Shown: in pieces, positions 35,456 to 44,598 of the stretch
How positions within the stretch are numbered: the first letter of the stretch is position 1
Layout of the letters: each line of letters starts with the position of its first letter
Assembly: GCF_937980635.1 (NCBI RefSeq)
Contig: NZ_CALJPG010000024.1
Coordinates: forward strand, 62,001-126,000
Length of the DNA: 64,000 nt
From: an uncultured Campylobacter sp.
GTDB lineage: Bacteria > Campylobacterota > Campylobacteria > Campylobacterales > Campylobacteraceae
Direction: 5' to 3'
Notes under the pieces: model-generated
What the model saw: only the letters and a program-made list of their open reading frames with translations
Database searches by the model: none
What the model was told of the DNA's origin: nothing
Made by a program: the position numbers and the translations under genes

Positions 35456-36358
35456 ATGATAACCGCAAAGGCTCTTTACGCATCAGCTCGCCTTAGATCG
35501 CTGCCGCTTAGCGTCTCGGGCGTATTGCTTGGCAGCGGTGCGGCATACGGTGCGGGCGCGTTTAGAGCGGATATTTTCGCACTGGCGCTGCTTACGACGC
35601 TGCTGTTTCAGGTGCTAAGCGACTACGCCAACGACTACGGCGACGCGGTAAAGGGCACCGACGACGATGGTAGGCTGGGGCCGCGCCGCGCGATCCAAAC
35701 GGGGCAGATGAGTGCGGCCGAGATGAAGCGCGTCATCGTCGCTACGGCGCTACTTTCTGCATTTTCGAGCCTCGCGCTAAGCGTTTTGGCATTTGGCGAG
35801 CGATTTTACCTCGTGCTGCTATTTTTGGCACTGGGCGGCGCGTCTATATATGCCGCGATCCGCTACACCGTGGGAGCCGGCGCATACGGCTACAAGGGGC
35901 TTGGCGATATTTTCGTGTTTTTGTTTTTCGGGCTTTTGAGCGTGCTGGGCTCGTACTTTTTATACGCACGCTCGCTTGATGCGGCGCTGCTGCTGCCGGC
36001 GTGCGCGTGCGGTATACTAAGCACTGCCGTGCTAAATCTAAACAATATGCGCGATATCCAAAACGACGCGCTCAAGGGCAAACACACGATCCCCGTTCGC
36101 ATCGGACTGCGCGTAGCCAAGCGCTACCACTATGCGCTGATCGCGGGCGGAGCGAGTCTGATGCTATGCTACTCGCTTTTGCGGGGCGAGCCGGGCGTAA
36201 AACTACTCTACGCAGTTAGCTTTGCGCCGCTTATCAGGCATCTATTTTTCGTATCGAAAGTGCGGGAGTGTCGCGATTTCGACGGGCAGCTAAAGGTCGT
36301 CGCGCTCAGCACATTTACGATGTCGGCGCTGTTTTTTGTCGGGGAAATTTTGGGTTAA
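35456..36358 (+). CDS. menA: MenA-like UbiA-family prenyltransferase
   Basis: 300 residues with about eight membrane helices. The first Asp-rich site is NDYGDAVKGTDDDGRLGPRRAIQTG (residues about 59-83), and the second is NMRDIQNDALKGKHTIPVR. The exact form NDYGDxVKGTD...GPRxAIQxG is that of 1,4-dihydroxy-2-naphthoate prenyltransferases, which attach the isoprenoid tail in menaquinone synthesis. Campylobacters are known to use the futalosine pathway, so the natural substrate may be a related naphthoate. No other quinone gene lies nearby. Confidence 0.82.
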   Translation: MITAKALYASARLRSLPLSVSGVLLGSGAAYGAGAFRADIFALALLTTLLFQVLSDYANDYGDAVKGTDDDGRLGPRRAIQTGQMSAAEMKRVIVATALLSAFSSLALSVLAFGERFYLVLLFLALGGASIYAAIRYTVGAGAYGYKGLGDIFVFLFFGLLSVLGSYFLYARSLDAALLLPACACGILSTAVLNLNNMRDIQNDALKGKHTIPVRIGLRVAKRYHYALIAGGASLMLCYSLLRGEPGVKLLYAVSFAPLIRHLFFVSKVRECRDFDGQLKVVALSTFTMSALFFVGEILG

Positions 36359-36956
36359 TTTTAAACGCCGCGCAGATAAAATTTACGTCGGCACCGCAGC
36401 AAAGTCCTCTCGCGCAAAAGCGCTTTGTGCGAGTTCTCCTAATCTTGCAATCAACCTGCTTGTCGCACAGCAAAGCGTCTGCGGCAAGCTCGCTCAATGA
36501 AAACGTCCATAGCATATCTCTGTCCGCCTGATAGCTACCGCAATCAAATTTAAGGGGGCAAACTCCAGATCTCCGCGCCGTCTTGTATAGTTAAATTAAG
36601 CGAAATACCGCTCTTAAGTCCATACAAGCCCCATCACACCATGCTTTAATTGCCGTTTTGACGGCAGGTCGCCCGACTTTTGCGTCAAATTTAAAAACTA
36701 GAGCATTAATTCTACAAACGACCCGCGTGTTTGGCGCGGTAAGTTTTATGCTTATTGCACGGGCGGCAGCTCGCACCGCAAATGCTGCTTTAGCCCTACT
36801 TTTAAGCCCTCACACATTCTAAAATTTATCCATCCCTTCGGCTTTGATTGCTTTAGCCCTATTTTGAGCCCTCGCGCCGCTAAAATTTTACTAAATTTTA
36901 CGCACCGCCTTTTTGAAACGATGCTTGCAAAACCATGTCTTTCTGCACATAGCCCC
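36359..36956. other. gene-free spacer
   Basis: About 600 bases without a supportable gene. GCTTTAGCCCTA...AGCCCTC appears twice about 60 bases apart (near 36786 and 36847), a small direct duplication. Confidence 0.5.
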
Positions 36957-37242
36957 TTAAAATTCGAAGCAATTTTGCACGTTGTTTAGAACTTCGCGGT
37001 CGCAATATCCGCCGTTTTGCTCGCAAAAGTCCAAAACCGCCGCCTCATTCGGCACGCGGCGAGCTCGCAAAATCCAGTATGAGCCTATGCGTGCCGTCGC
37101 AGTCGCGATGCGCCAAGCTCTAGCCCAAGAACTCAAATAGCCCCTCAAACTCCGCCCTATTCATAGACAGGCTCTTTTCAAATGCATCTCGCTGCCACTA
37201 CGCCGCTAGCTTTTTGAGTTCCTTTTTTCTAGATTTTTCCAC
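36957..37242 (-). pseudogene. DUF2695-like gene, broken by two TAG codons and a frameshift
   Basis: Reading from a GTG at 37242 with CAAAGGAG just upstream gives VEKSRKKELKKLAA, a TAG (37198-37200), WQRDAFEKSLSMNRAEFEGLF, a second TAG (37120-37122), then SLAHRDCDGTHRLILDFASS. One extra base then shifts the frame to VPNEAAVLDFCEQNGGYC and the terminal DREVLNNVQNCFEF. The order and the CDGTHR...NGGYCDxEVLxNV signature match small DUF2695 proteins. The intact ribosome site with three lesions shows a recently lost gene. Function of the family unknown. Confidence 0.72.
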
Positions 37243-37611
37243 TCTTTCTCCTTTGCTGCGCCGCCTTGCCGCACGAATATCCTTTGGGCGCATTAACCTC
37301 ATACCCGTCGTCCCCCGCCCTCAATCGGGATGCAAATTTCATCCAAACCGTGCGCTACCTCGTCTATACCGAAATAACGCTTATTAATTTTAGCAGAGCG
37401 AAATTATAGCAAAAGCAGAGCGCGAAATCGCAAATCCGATGATTAAATTTTATCTAGAATAAAGAGCTATGTTTTCGGCTAAATTTTGCCGTACCGAGGG
37501 ATAAAATTTAGCAAATTCGGATGAAATTCTATCGAGTAGATGTGTAGAATTTGACCATAATCTAAAACAAAAGCGGCCGCGCTCGAAATACGGCCGCTAA
37601 ATTTTAAAATT
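37243..37611. other. spacer holding the assT terminator
   Basis: 370 bases between the broken DUF2695 gene and the first sulfotransferase gene. Apart from the terminator at 37562-37598 nothing is seen. Confidence 0.5.
37562..37598 (-). terminator. terminator of the first assT gene
   Basis: On the minus strand AGCGGCCG and CGGCCGCT form an 8-bp GC-rich stem with an 11-base loop, followed by TTTTGTTTTAGA, 14 bases past the stop codon. Confidence 0.85.
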
Positions 37612-39459
37612 TTACTTCTCAAACGCCTTTTCTAGGCTAAACGGAAACGCCTGATAGCCCATCGCGTTAGTCATTTTTATTTCGATTGACGGCTCTTTTG
37701 CGCCCCATTCAAACTCGTCGATATGCGGGCTAGGCACGCCGACGGGGCGACCTTTGGCGATGTCAAACTGCATGCCCGCGACCGCCGAGTAAACCATCAC
37801 GCTATCAAGGTCGTCTTGATACTGCGCTAGCGAAGTAACCGAGCTGTACCACTCGCTGCCGCGCTGTTTGCCGTATTCCCAGACCTGCTCGACGGTCTTA
37901 GCGTTCTCGTCGATTTTATAGACGACCGCGCGGGAGTATTTCATACCCGCCATCGCAGGCTGCTCCATGCCGCGGGTGTCGCCGTTGTCAAAGACGGTTA
38001 GATAGACGACGCCCTTTTTAGACTTGCTATCGATTCTAAATGCCGTATGCTGCGTCCACTGCCAGTCAAATCCACCCTTCTCGCTCTCGTAGCCCGGACA
38101 TTTTGAGTACTCGTCCTCGCAGACGATCTTTTTGCCGTCTTTATCTACCGGCTGGAGCAAGTAGCCCTTAAACTGATCCTTCCAGCCTTTGTGCGCGCCC
38201 ATTATCCATTTGACTTTTTTGTCGCGGCCGATCTTGATGACGGCGTCTTGGTGGCGGCTGGAGATGATGATACTATCGTCGCTTGGATCATAATCCACGC
38301 TATTTACGTGTGCCCAGTTGCGTCCGGGCCCCGAGCCCACGATGTCGCCCCATTTTTCGTTCGTATCCATCGCGGCTAGTTCGTCCGTGCTCGCGGTGTG
38401 GCCCGCCTTGCTAGCGTCGATGTTTAAGCACACCGCGCCCTGATCGAGAGTTTTTAGCACGATGTCGCGGTACGGATCTAAAATTTCATATAGCCTAAAA
38501 TCATCCACAACGTTGCCGTCGCGATCGACCTCGACGATGACGTCGCGCACGGTGCGGACGTTTTTACCGTCGGCGCGTTTATAGTTGGCATTTGCCGCGC
38601 GCAGGAAATAGTGCCCGTTTTGCGCTACGTCCATAGAGTGCGAGAAGTCGTTGTAGCCCGCAGGCAGCTCGCGGTTAAAGATTTCGCGCCCCATTATGTC
38701 GTATTTTGCGTATCTTTGGCCATATCCCCACGTCATCGCGCCGTCGTCGTTTTGTTTAAAGCCCATCATGACGCCCGCGCTAAAGGGCTGTTTGAGGTCG
38801 TAAATTTTACTCGGCTCCAGGTACCAGCGCACTTCGCCTTTGGTGTCTAGGATGAAGTTATTGGGGCTGTAGTTCCACTCGATCGCGCCGCCTGCGGGGT
38901 TGTTCCACACGACTTTGGTGCCCTTGCCGGTTTTATTTACGAAGTTATTTACGTAGTAGAGGCGGTTAGCAAATTTAGCGCTCGGAGCCTTCACGACTTC
39001 GATTTTATCAAACAGCGCGCCCTTTTGAGACGGCATGCCCGAGCTTTCTAGATAAATCGCCGGAGCGTAAATTTTATAGGTTTCTTTTATGTGCTCGGTT
39101 TGGCCCTTGTAAATTTTATCGTACTCGACCTCGACGGTGTTTTGATAGTCTGGGTAGAGCCCAAAAACCGGGATTCCGCCGTGCGTGCGAAGGTGCTTGT
39201 CGGCGACCTTATAGCTGATAACTTGACCGCCCGGTTTTGGCACGATGGTGACTTTCGCGTTTGCTAGCGTGTAGCCGCCGTTTTTGATGACCGCCGTTAG
39301 TGGCGCGATGTCGTATGGGTTTACGACCACTTCGCCGATCTTGCCAGGGATGCCGTAGTCGATGTGCGCACCGCTAGGTCCGCCGATAGCTAGCGCGGCC
39401 GTGCTTAGACCGCCTAAAAGCGCCACAGCTAGCGCAAATGAGGAAAGAGTTCGCTTCAT
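37612..39459 (-). CDS. assT: periplasmic arylsulfate sulfotransferase (copy 1)
   Basis: 615 residues. Signal peptide about 1-24. The body is the ASST beta-propeller type, with GRNWAHVNSVDYDPSDDSIIISSRHQDAVIKI and DWQWTQHTAFRID holding the conserved histidines and arginine that carry the sulfo group. The enzyme moves sulfate from one phenol ester to another phenol without PAPS, and needs a disulfide made by a dedicated DsbA/DsbB-type pair. Such a pair lies divergently next to it (39694-40983). A second copy (45582-47354) shares the same block order. Confidence 0.92.
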   Translation of the reverse strand: MKRTLSSFALAVALLGGLSTAALAIGGPSGAHIDYGIPGKIGEVVVNPYDIAPLTAVIKNGGYTLANAKVTIVPKPGGQVISYKVADKHLRTHGGIPVFGLYPDYQNTVEVEYDKIYKGQTEHIKETYKIYAPAIYLESSGMPSQKGALFDKIEVVKAPSAKFANRLYYVNNFVNKTGKGTKVVWNNPAGGAIEWNYSPNNFILDTKGEVRWYLEPSKIYDLKQPFSAGVMMGFKQNDDGAMTWGYGQRYAKYDIMGREIFNRELPAGYNDFSHSMDVAQNGHYFLRAANANYKRADGKNVRTVRDVIVEVDRDGNVVDDFRLYEILDPYRDIVLKTLDQGAVCLNIDASKAGHTASTDELAAMDTNEKWGDIVGSGPGRNWAHVNSVDYDPSDDSIIISSRHQDAVIKIGRDKKVKWIMGAHKGWKDQFKGYLLQPVDKDGKKIVCEDEYSKCPGYESEKGGFDWQWTQHTAFRIDSKSKKGVVYLTVFDNGDTRGMEQPAMAGMKYSRAVVYKIDENAKTVEQVWEYGKQRGSEWYSSVTSLAQYQDDLDSVMVYSAVAGMQFDIAKGRPVGVPSPHIDEFEWGAKEPSIEIKMTNAMGYQAFPFSLEKAFEK

Positions 39460-39652
39460 CTTATTCTCCTTTGAATTGATTTGATACCGTAATTTTAATC
39501 AACCTCGCTAACGTAGAAATCACGCGTTTATTAAAACTTGCTTAATTATAAAAAATAATTTCAAATTTTAGCTTTTGCGCCAAAATTTAGTCGAAATTTT
39601 ATAAATTTAATCTAAAATTTATCTTAGCGTGAGTTTTGCGGCGGCGAGAGAA

Positions 39653-39658
39653 TATAAA
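39653..39658 (+). promoter_or_regulatory. -10-like box before the DsbA-like/DsbI operon
   Basis: TATAAA, 41 bases before the ATG, in the 234-base region divergent from assT copy 1. Confidence 0.45.
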
Positions 39659-39693
39659 ATTAACGCAAACAAAATCATTTTAAGGAGCATTCC

Positions 39694-40350
39694 ATGAATC
39701 TACTTTCTAAATTTAGCAAAGGCTTTTTAGCCGTAGCGATGTTTGGCGCCCTTAGCGCAGCCGCGTTTACCGAGGGCGAGGACTACGTAAAGCTCGAAAA
39801 GCCGCTATCCGTGGAGCAAAACACTCTAGTTAAGGTCTTTAGCTACGCATGCCCGTTTTGCTACAAATACGACAAAACCGTAACGCCGAAGGTCTTAGAA
39901 AAGGTCGCGGGGCTAAAATACGTGCCGTTTCATCTAAAAACCAAAGGCGAATACGGCGAGGCGGCGAGTAAAATTTTTGCCGTCTTAGTCGTGATGGACG
40001 AGGAAAAAGGCGTGAGTCTGCTAGATAAAAACTCGCTGTTTAAAAAGGCTAAATTTGCCTACTACAAAGCCTATCACGATCAAAAGCAGCGCTGGAGCGA
40101 CGGCAAGGACGAGGCTGCGTTTTTAAAGACGGGGCTTGATGCGGCGGGTATCAGCGAAGCGGACTATCAAAAAAAGCTAGAGGACCCAAAGGTCGCCGAA
40201 CTGCTTAAAAAATGGGACGAGAGCTACGACGTAGCCAAGATCCAGGGCGTGCCGGCGTTTGTCGTAAACGGCAAATACCTCATAATGACGAAGTCCATCA
40301 GCTCAATCGACGGCATGGCGCAGCTAATTGAAGAGCTGCTCAAAAAATAG
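39694..40350 (+). CDS. DsbA-family thiol oxidase (DsbL-like)
   Basis: 218 residues with signal peptide (about 1-24). Active site C53-P-F-C56 in FSYACPFCYKYD; cis-proline loop QGVPAFVVNGKY near the C-terminus. It makes disulfides in periplasmic proteins. Position beside assT and directly before dsbI mirrors the assT-dsbL-dsbI set of uropathogenic E. coli, so the sulfotransferase is the likely client. AAGGAG precedes the ATG; dsbI starts 9 bases after the stop. Confidence 0.9.
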   Translation: MNLLSKFSKGFLAVAMFGALSAAAFTEGEDYVKLEKPLSVEQNTLVKVFSYACPFCYKYDKTVTPKVLEKVAGLKYVPFHLKTKGEYGEAASKIFAVLVVMDEEKGVSLLDKNSLFKKAKFAYYKAYHDQKQRWSDGKDEAAFLKTGLDAAGISEADYQKKLEDPKVAELLKKWDESYDVAKIQGVPAFVVNGKYLIMTKSISSIDGMAQLIEELLKK

Positions 40351-40359
40351 GGCGCAGGC

Positions 40360-40983
40360 ATGAAATTTGCGGAAAAAATAGCGAAATTCGCAGATAGCCG
40401 TCTGCCGTGGGCGATCCTCGTAGCAGTGAGCGCGGGGCTTGTTATCCTCGCGCACTCGCTGTTTCAAAACTACGTCTATATGCCGCCTTGCGAGCAGTGC
40501 GTCTATATCCGCTTTGCCTTTTTGTGCATGGCGCTAGGAGGCCTGGTCGCGATCGTAAATCCCAAAAATTTGCTCCTCGCGGCACTTGGCTACCTGTTAG
40601 CCTTTTGGGGCGCGATTCAGGGCATAATGTATAGCGTAAAACTCGCCAAGATCCACGACGCCGTGCATGGCGACGATCCGTTCGGCGTGCAGGGCTGCTC
40701 GACCGAGCCGCACTATCCGTTCGGCTTGCCGCTTGAGCGGTGGGCGCCCGATTGGTTTTTGCCTACTGGCGACTGCGGCTACGACAGTCCGCTGGTGCCC
40801 GAGGGCGTCACGCTAAGCGACTTTCAGAAGTATCTCGTGGACCTTTATCAGGACGGCTGGTACCTGATCCCATCAATCAAATTTATGTCGATGGCCGACT
40901 GCACGCTCATCGGCTTTGGTGTCTGCTTCGTCGTGCTCGCCGCGATGTTCGTTTGCAAAATTTTAACCCTCAAAAAAGCTTAA
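40360..40983 (+). CDS. dsbI: DsbI (DsbB-like) disulfide oxidoreductase
   Basis: 207 residues, four membrane helices. The first redox pair is C44-x-x-C47 (PPCEQCVYIRFAF) and the second is C113 and C139 in the long periplasmic loop (GCSTEPHYPFGLPLERWAPDWFLPTGDC). It re-oxidises the DsbA-like partner and hands electrons to quinone. Length and the loop with LPLERWxPxWFxPTGxCG are typical of DsbI. It follows the DsbA-like gene and precedes the sensor kinase by 39 bases, so the four genes may be one operon. Confidence 0.92.
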   Translation: MKFAEKIAKFADSRLPWAILVAVSAGLVILAHSLFQNYVYMPPCEQCVYIRFAFLCMALGGLVAIVNPKNLLLAALGYLLAFWGAIQGIMYSVKLAKIHDAVHGDDPFGVQGCSTEPHYPFGLPLERWAPDWFLPTGDCGYDSPLVPEGVTLSDFQKYLVDLYQDGWYLIPSIKFMSMADCTLIGFGVCFVVLAAMFVCKILTLKKA

Positions 40984-41022
40984 ATCGGTCTAAATTTAGA
41001 CCGATTTTGCTATACTCGCCGC

Positions 41023-42672
41023 ATGAAAGCCTTACGCGAACATAATTTTAAAATCTACTTCATCATCATTTTCGCAAGCCTTTCCGTGGTGCTTTTGGGC
41101 GTGAAAAACTACGAGGACGCCAAGGCGCAGATCACGACGCTCGCGGATAAAAACAAGATCGCCGCTAGCGAAAATATGGTCGGGAATTTCTCGTTTTGGC
41201 TGGATGAGCGGCTGCACTCTCTGGTGCGCGCGGCTAAATTTATGCAAAACGCAGGCGCGATACGAGACGACGAAAAGCTCGGCGGCTTCATACGGCTTTT
41301 TAAAGAAAACTCCGCGGAATTCGACGCTTTGCAGTTTTTGCGCGAGGACGGGGAGATCTTCGTGGACGGCAAGGAGCTGGGCGACAATGAAGCGATGCCA
41401 AAGAGCCTTCGCACGGGGCTTGTGTGGTTTGAAGAGACCAAAAACACACTCGCGCCCACGGTAAATTTTATGCAGCGCCATAAAACCTTGGGCGAGCCGA
41501 CGCTAAATTTATGCGTGCCCGTGCTGGACGGAGGCTCGTTTGCGGGGGTGTTTTGCGGCGTGGTGAAGCTGCAAAATATACTAAAAAATATGGAAAAATT
41601 TAAACTCGCGCCCGATACCTACGCCTTTATCGTCACGCACGGCGGCGAAATTTTAACGCCGATGAAGGACGCGGCGCTAAAAAAGCAGATCGAGGATAAA
41701 TTTAAAGAGCTTTTTCTACGTGACGAAGATATCACGAGCCTAAATATCGGCTCAAATTTCATCTCCGTCGCCGAGATCCCCACGCTAAACTGGTTCATCG
41801 GCGCAGGAACGGATAATGAAAAAGAGCTCGCCGCGCTGCTTAACTCCGTACTAAAAAATGCTCTCATCCTGCTTTTTGCGTTCGCGGCGCTGGCGCTGGT
41901 GGCAAATTTCTTACATAACTTTATGTACTCAAAAATCAAAAACCTGCAAGACGACTATGAAGCCCTGCTCAAGCACAAAGCGCGTATGAGCGAGGCAGGC
42001 GAGCTAATCAGCGGCATAAATCATCAGTTTATCCAGCCGGTAAATTCGCTAAATTTGATGATCTCAAGCCTACTTATGCTACAAAAAGACGGCAAACTAG
42101 ACGCCGCCACGCTAGAGCATATGCTGCAAAAGGGGCAGGCCGCGACCGTGCTTTTAAGCGATACGATCGAGATTTTTAGAAATTTTTATAAAAGCAGCGA
42201 CGCTCCGCAAAAATTTAGCGTGCAGCGCTGCATCAAAGACCTGCTAAAGCTCATGCACACCGAGCTTAGCAAGGCAAACGTCTCAGTAAGCTTGCGCGAG
42301 TTTAAAGACGAAGAGGCCACGCAGCGCATGGGCATCGTGCAGCAAATTTTACTCATCCTCATTCACAACGCTAAGGACGCGGTCGTGGAGCGATACAAAG
42401 AGCAGATCGCCAAGCGGCAGGTTTTTTTGGACGTCAAATTTGAAAACGGCATGTGCAAGATAGCCGTCACAGATTGCGGCAGCGGCGTGAGCAAGGCGGC
42501 TCGGGATAAAATTTTAACCCAGCCAAAAACTACCAAAAAGCAAGGAAGTGGCATCGGGCTGTATTTTGGCAAAAAGCTAGCAAACGAAAAGCTTTCAGGC
42601 GACATTAGGCTTCTAAGCGCGGGCGATCCGACGACGTTTGAGCTGAGCTTTGAGATAAATTTAAAGGAGTGA
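41023..42672 (+). CDS. cache-domain sensor histidine kinase
   Basis: 549 residues. Membrane helices about 12-28 and 280-302 flank a periplasmic region of about 250 residues with a double-cache look (FWLDERLHSLVRAAKFMQ, FLREDGEIFVDGKELG, TLNLCVPVLDGGSFAGVFCGVVKL). The kinase core has H334 (SGINHQFIQPVNSLNLM), an N-box (LILIHNAKDAVVERY) and G-boxes (VTDCGSGVS, KKQGSGIGLYFGKKLA). The response regulator starts one base after the stop. Placement after dsbI suggests it senses a small periplasmic ligand related to the sulfotransferase pathway; that is inference. Confidence 0.9.
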   Translation: MKALREHNFKIYFIIIFASLSVVLLGVKNYEDAKAQITTLADKNKIAASENMVGNFSFWLDERLHSLVRAAKFMQNAGAIRDDEKLGGFIRLFKENSAEFDALQFLREDGEIFVDGKELGDNEAMPKSLRTGLVWFEETKNTLAPTVNFMQRHKTLGEPTLNLCVPVLDGGSFAGVFCGVVKLQNILKNMEKFKLAPDTYAFIVTHGGEILTPMKDAALKKQIEDKFKELFLRDEDITSLNIGSNFISVAEIPTLNWFIGAGTDNEKELAALLNSVLKNALILLFAFAALALVANFLHNFMYSKIKNLQDDYEALLKHKARMSEAGELISGINHQFIQPVNSLNLMISSLLMLQKDGKLDAATLEHMLQKGQAATVLLSDTIEIFRNFYKSSDAPQKFSVQRCIKDLLKLMHTELSKANVSVSLREFKDEEATQRMGIVQQILLILIHNAKDAVVERYKEQIAKRQVFLDVKFENGMCKIAVTDCGSGVSKAARDKILTQPKTTKKQGSGIGLYFGKKLANEKLSGDIRLLSAGDPTTFELSFEINLKE

Positions 42673-42673
42673 G

Positions 42674-43360
42674 ATGCAAGAGCATTTAAAGCTGCTTAAA
42701 GACCTAACCGTCCTCATCGTCGAGGACGACGAGATCGCAAGGGAGCTGCTAATAGGCGGGCTAAAGCCCTACTGCCTAAGCGTCTGGGGCGCGGGCGACG
42801 GGCTGGAGGGGCTAGAGCGCTTTAAAAAGCTAGCCCCCGCCGTCGTCATCACCGATATCCACATGCCCGCGATGAACGGCTTTGAGATGATGAAGGAGAT
42901 GATGCGCATCAAACCGGCGCAAAAATTTATCGTCTTTACCTCCTACGACACCGACGACAACCTCATTAAAAGCATTGAGCACGGCGCGGCGTCGTTTCTA
43001 AAAAAGCCCGTCGATATCGCCGCGCTTTGCCGTCTGCTCGTAGCTCTAACCTACGAAAAGGACGAAAAGCTCGTGCGTCTGGGCTCGCAAACGAGCATAA
43101 ATCTCACCAAAGAAAAGATCTACAAAAACGGCGAGGAGATCTATCTATCATTTTTGCAAAACAAGCTCTTTTGGCTCTTTGCATACAATCTAAACAAACT
43201 CGTGAGCTACGAGATGATCGAGGAGTTCGTCTATGAGGGCGAGCAAACGAGCAAGGGCGCGATACAAAACGTCGTGCTGAGGCTGAAGCGGGAGCTGGGG
43301 GTTAAATTTAAAAATATCAGCGAGAGCGGATACATAATGCTAAGCGGCGATCAAATTTAA
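42674..43360 (+). CDS. OmpR-type response regulator
   Basis: 228 residues. Receiver about 8-125 with E17/D18/D19 acidic cluster, phosphoacceptor D61 (VVITDIHMPAMNG) and the KKP lysine. C-terminal winged-helix-type output with SKGAIQNVVLRLKRELG, the same unusual wording as the regulator at 345-1034. AAAGGAGTGAG gives a strong ribosome site inside the kinase end, so both partners are made together. Confidence 0.9.
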   Translation: MQEHLKLLKDLTVLIVEDDEIARELLIGGLKPYCLSVWGAGDGLEGLERFKKLAPAVVITDIHMPAMNGFEMMKEMMRIKPAQKFIVFTSYDTDDNLIKSIEHGAASFLKKPVDIAALCRLLVALTYEKDEKLVRLGSQTSINLTKEKIYKNGEEIYLSFLQNKLFWLFAYNLNKLVSYEMIEEFVYEGEQTSKGAIQNVVLRLKRELGVKFKNISESGYIMLSGDQI

Positions 43361-43692
43361 CTTTGCGGCTTGGCTTTTTGCCCTATACTTCGTTGGATTT
43401 CGCTACGGGCTGCAGTCGCGTATTATATTATACGCTCCTTTGCCCTTGCTCATCCGCCTCGTCTATGACAAAAATACTTCGCCTTAACTTTTTGCACCTA
43501 AATTTCAAGTCAAATTTGTAAATTTTAGCTCAAATTTTACTCGCCGAGATCTGTGCCTTGAAAACGTAAAATTTAGTAGTTATCGTTCCGCACGACTTAG
43601 CGATAAAATTTACTGAAAGCCCCGCCGCCAAATTTAACGCGGTGCATAAAACGAAACTTGCTTTGGCGCGGCTAAATTTAACGCGACAAGAC
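43361..43692. other. gene-free spacer between convergent genes
   Basis: 332 bases with no gene and no clear terminator stem. Confidence 0.45.
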
Positions 43693-44343
43693 CTATTTCG
43701 CCAGCAGCTCTTTTACCGCGGCGGCCATTTCATCGACGGAGCCGAACGAAGCCGTGTTTAAGAGATACTTGCCACTGACGACAAATGCCGGCACGCCCGA
43801 AATCACTGCGACTTCGTAGCCCGCGTCCCATTGCGCGAGCAGAGCCTGCGCCTTTTTGCTAGCAAGCGCGGCTTCGTATTCGCTCATGCTCACGCCTGCA
43901 GCATCCAACGCAGTTTTGATGAACCTTTGTTTGTCGCTACCGCCGCCGAAATCATCCTTTTTGTCGTGGATCGCTTTGTAAATCGCAAATTTCGCCTTTT
44001 TAAATTTTGACTCATCGCTTAGCAGGCTCACATCGTCTTTTTCATCAAGCACGATGAGCGCTGCAAATACACCGCTCGCCGTCTGTCCGAACACGCCTTT
44101 GGTCTTTAGGTGCCACGGCAAAAACTCCGTCCCCTCAAGCTTTTTCATCAGTTGTGGTGTGACCGTCCTGTCGAACGCATAGCAGTGCGGACACTCGTAG
44201 TTAAAAATTTTAACGACGCTGTTTTTCGGCACGTTTAGCGGCTTTTGTAGCACTTGATAATTAACTCCCACCTCTAGCGCGTTTGCACCCGAGCCAAGCA
44301 AGCAAACGGCGGCTAAAATTCTTAAAAATTTAGCGATTTTCAT
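43693..44343 (-). CDS. dsbA: DsbA-family thiol oxidase, second copy
   Basis: 216 residues, signal peptide about 1-22. Active site C51-P-H-C54 in FNYECPHCYAFD, the CPHC form of classical DsbA; cis-proline loop SGVPAFVVSGKYL. It is a paralogue of the protein at 39694-40350 with the same block order but a different dipeptide in the active site, so the two probably differ in redox potential and clients. It stands alone without a DsbB-type partner next to it. Confidence 0.9.
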   Translation of the reverse strand: MKIAKFLRILAAVCLLGSGANALEVGVNYQVLQKPLNVPKNSVVKIFNYECPHCYAFDRTVTPQLMKKLEGTEFLPWHLKTKGVFGQTASGVFAALIVLDEKDDVSLLSDESKFKKAKFAIYKAIHDKKDDFGGGSDKQRFIKTALDAAGVSMSEYEAALASKKAQALLAQWDAGYEVAVISGVPAFVVSGKYLLNTASFGSVDEMAAAVKELLAK

Positions 44344-44540
44344 AAAATTCCTTTGCGGTAAATTTCAAAGATTGTATAAAATAAAGGGTAAATTTGAGAT
44401 TAAAGCGGACAAAGGCAAGGCGGCTCCCACAGAAAATATATAAAATAGCAGGCTACGCCATCACGCCGCTTGAGCAAGCGGGCTAATTTATCGCCGCAAG
44501 CTCTATCTCTGATCTCGCTCAAGCTCAAATTTAATAGCAA

Positions 44541-44580
44541 GGATTGCACGCTCGCAGCTTAATTTTAAAGCATGCAATCC
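44541..44580 (-). terminator. hairpin after the aldo/keto reductase gene
   Basis: GGATTGCA and TGCAATCC pair around an inner GCTT/AAGC element, 19 bases past the stop codon. The T-run is weak. Confidence 0.45.
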
Positions 44581-44598
44581 GCTTTAATTTAATAAATT

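Noticed and set aside
36786..36872. CRISPR or tandem array from the duplicated GCTTTAGCCCTA...AGCCCTC words
   Set aside because: Only two imperfect copies about 60 bases apart, with no further units and no cas genes.
37120..37200. In-frame TAG codons in the DUF2695 frame read as pyrrolysine or suppressed stops
   Set aside because: There is also a frameshift, and such recoding is not known for this group; gene decay is simpler.
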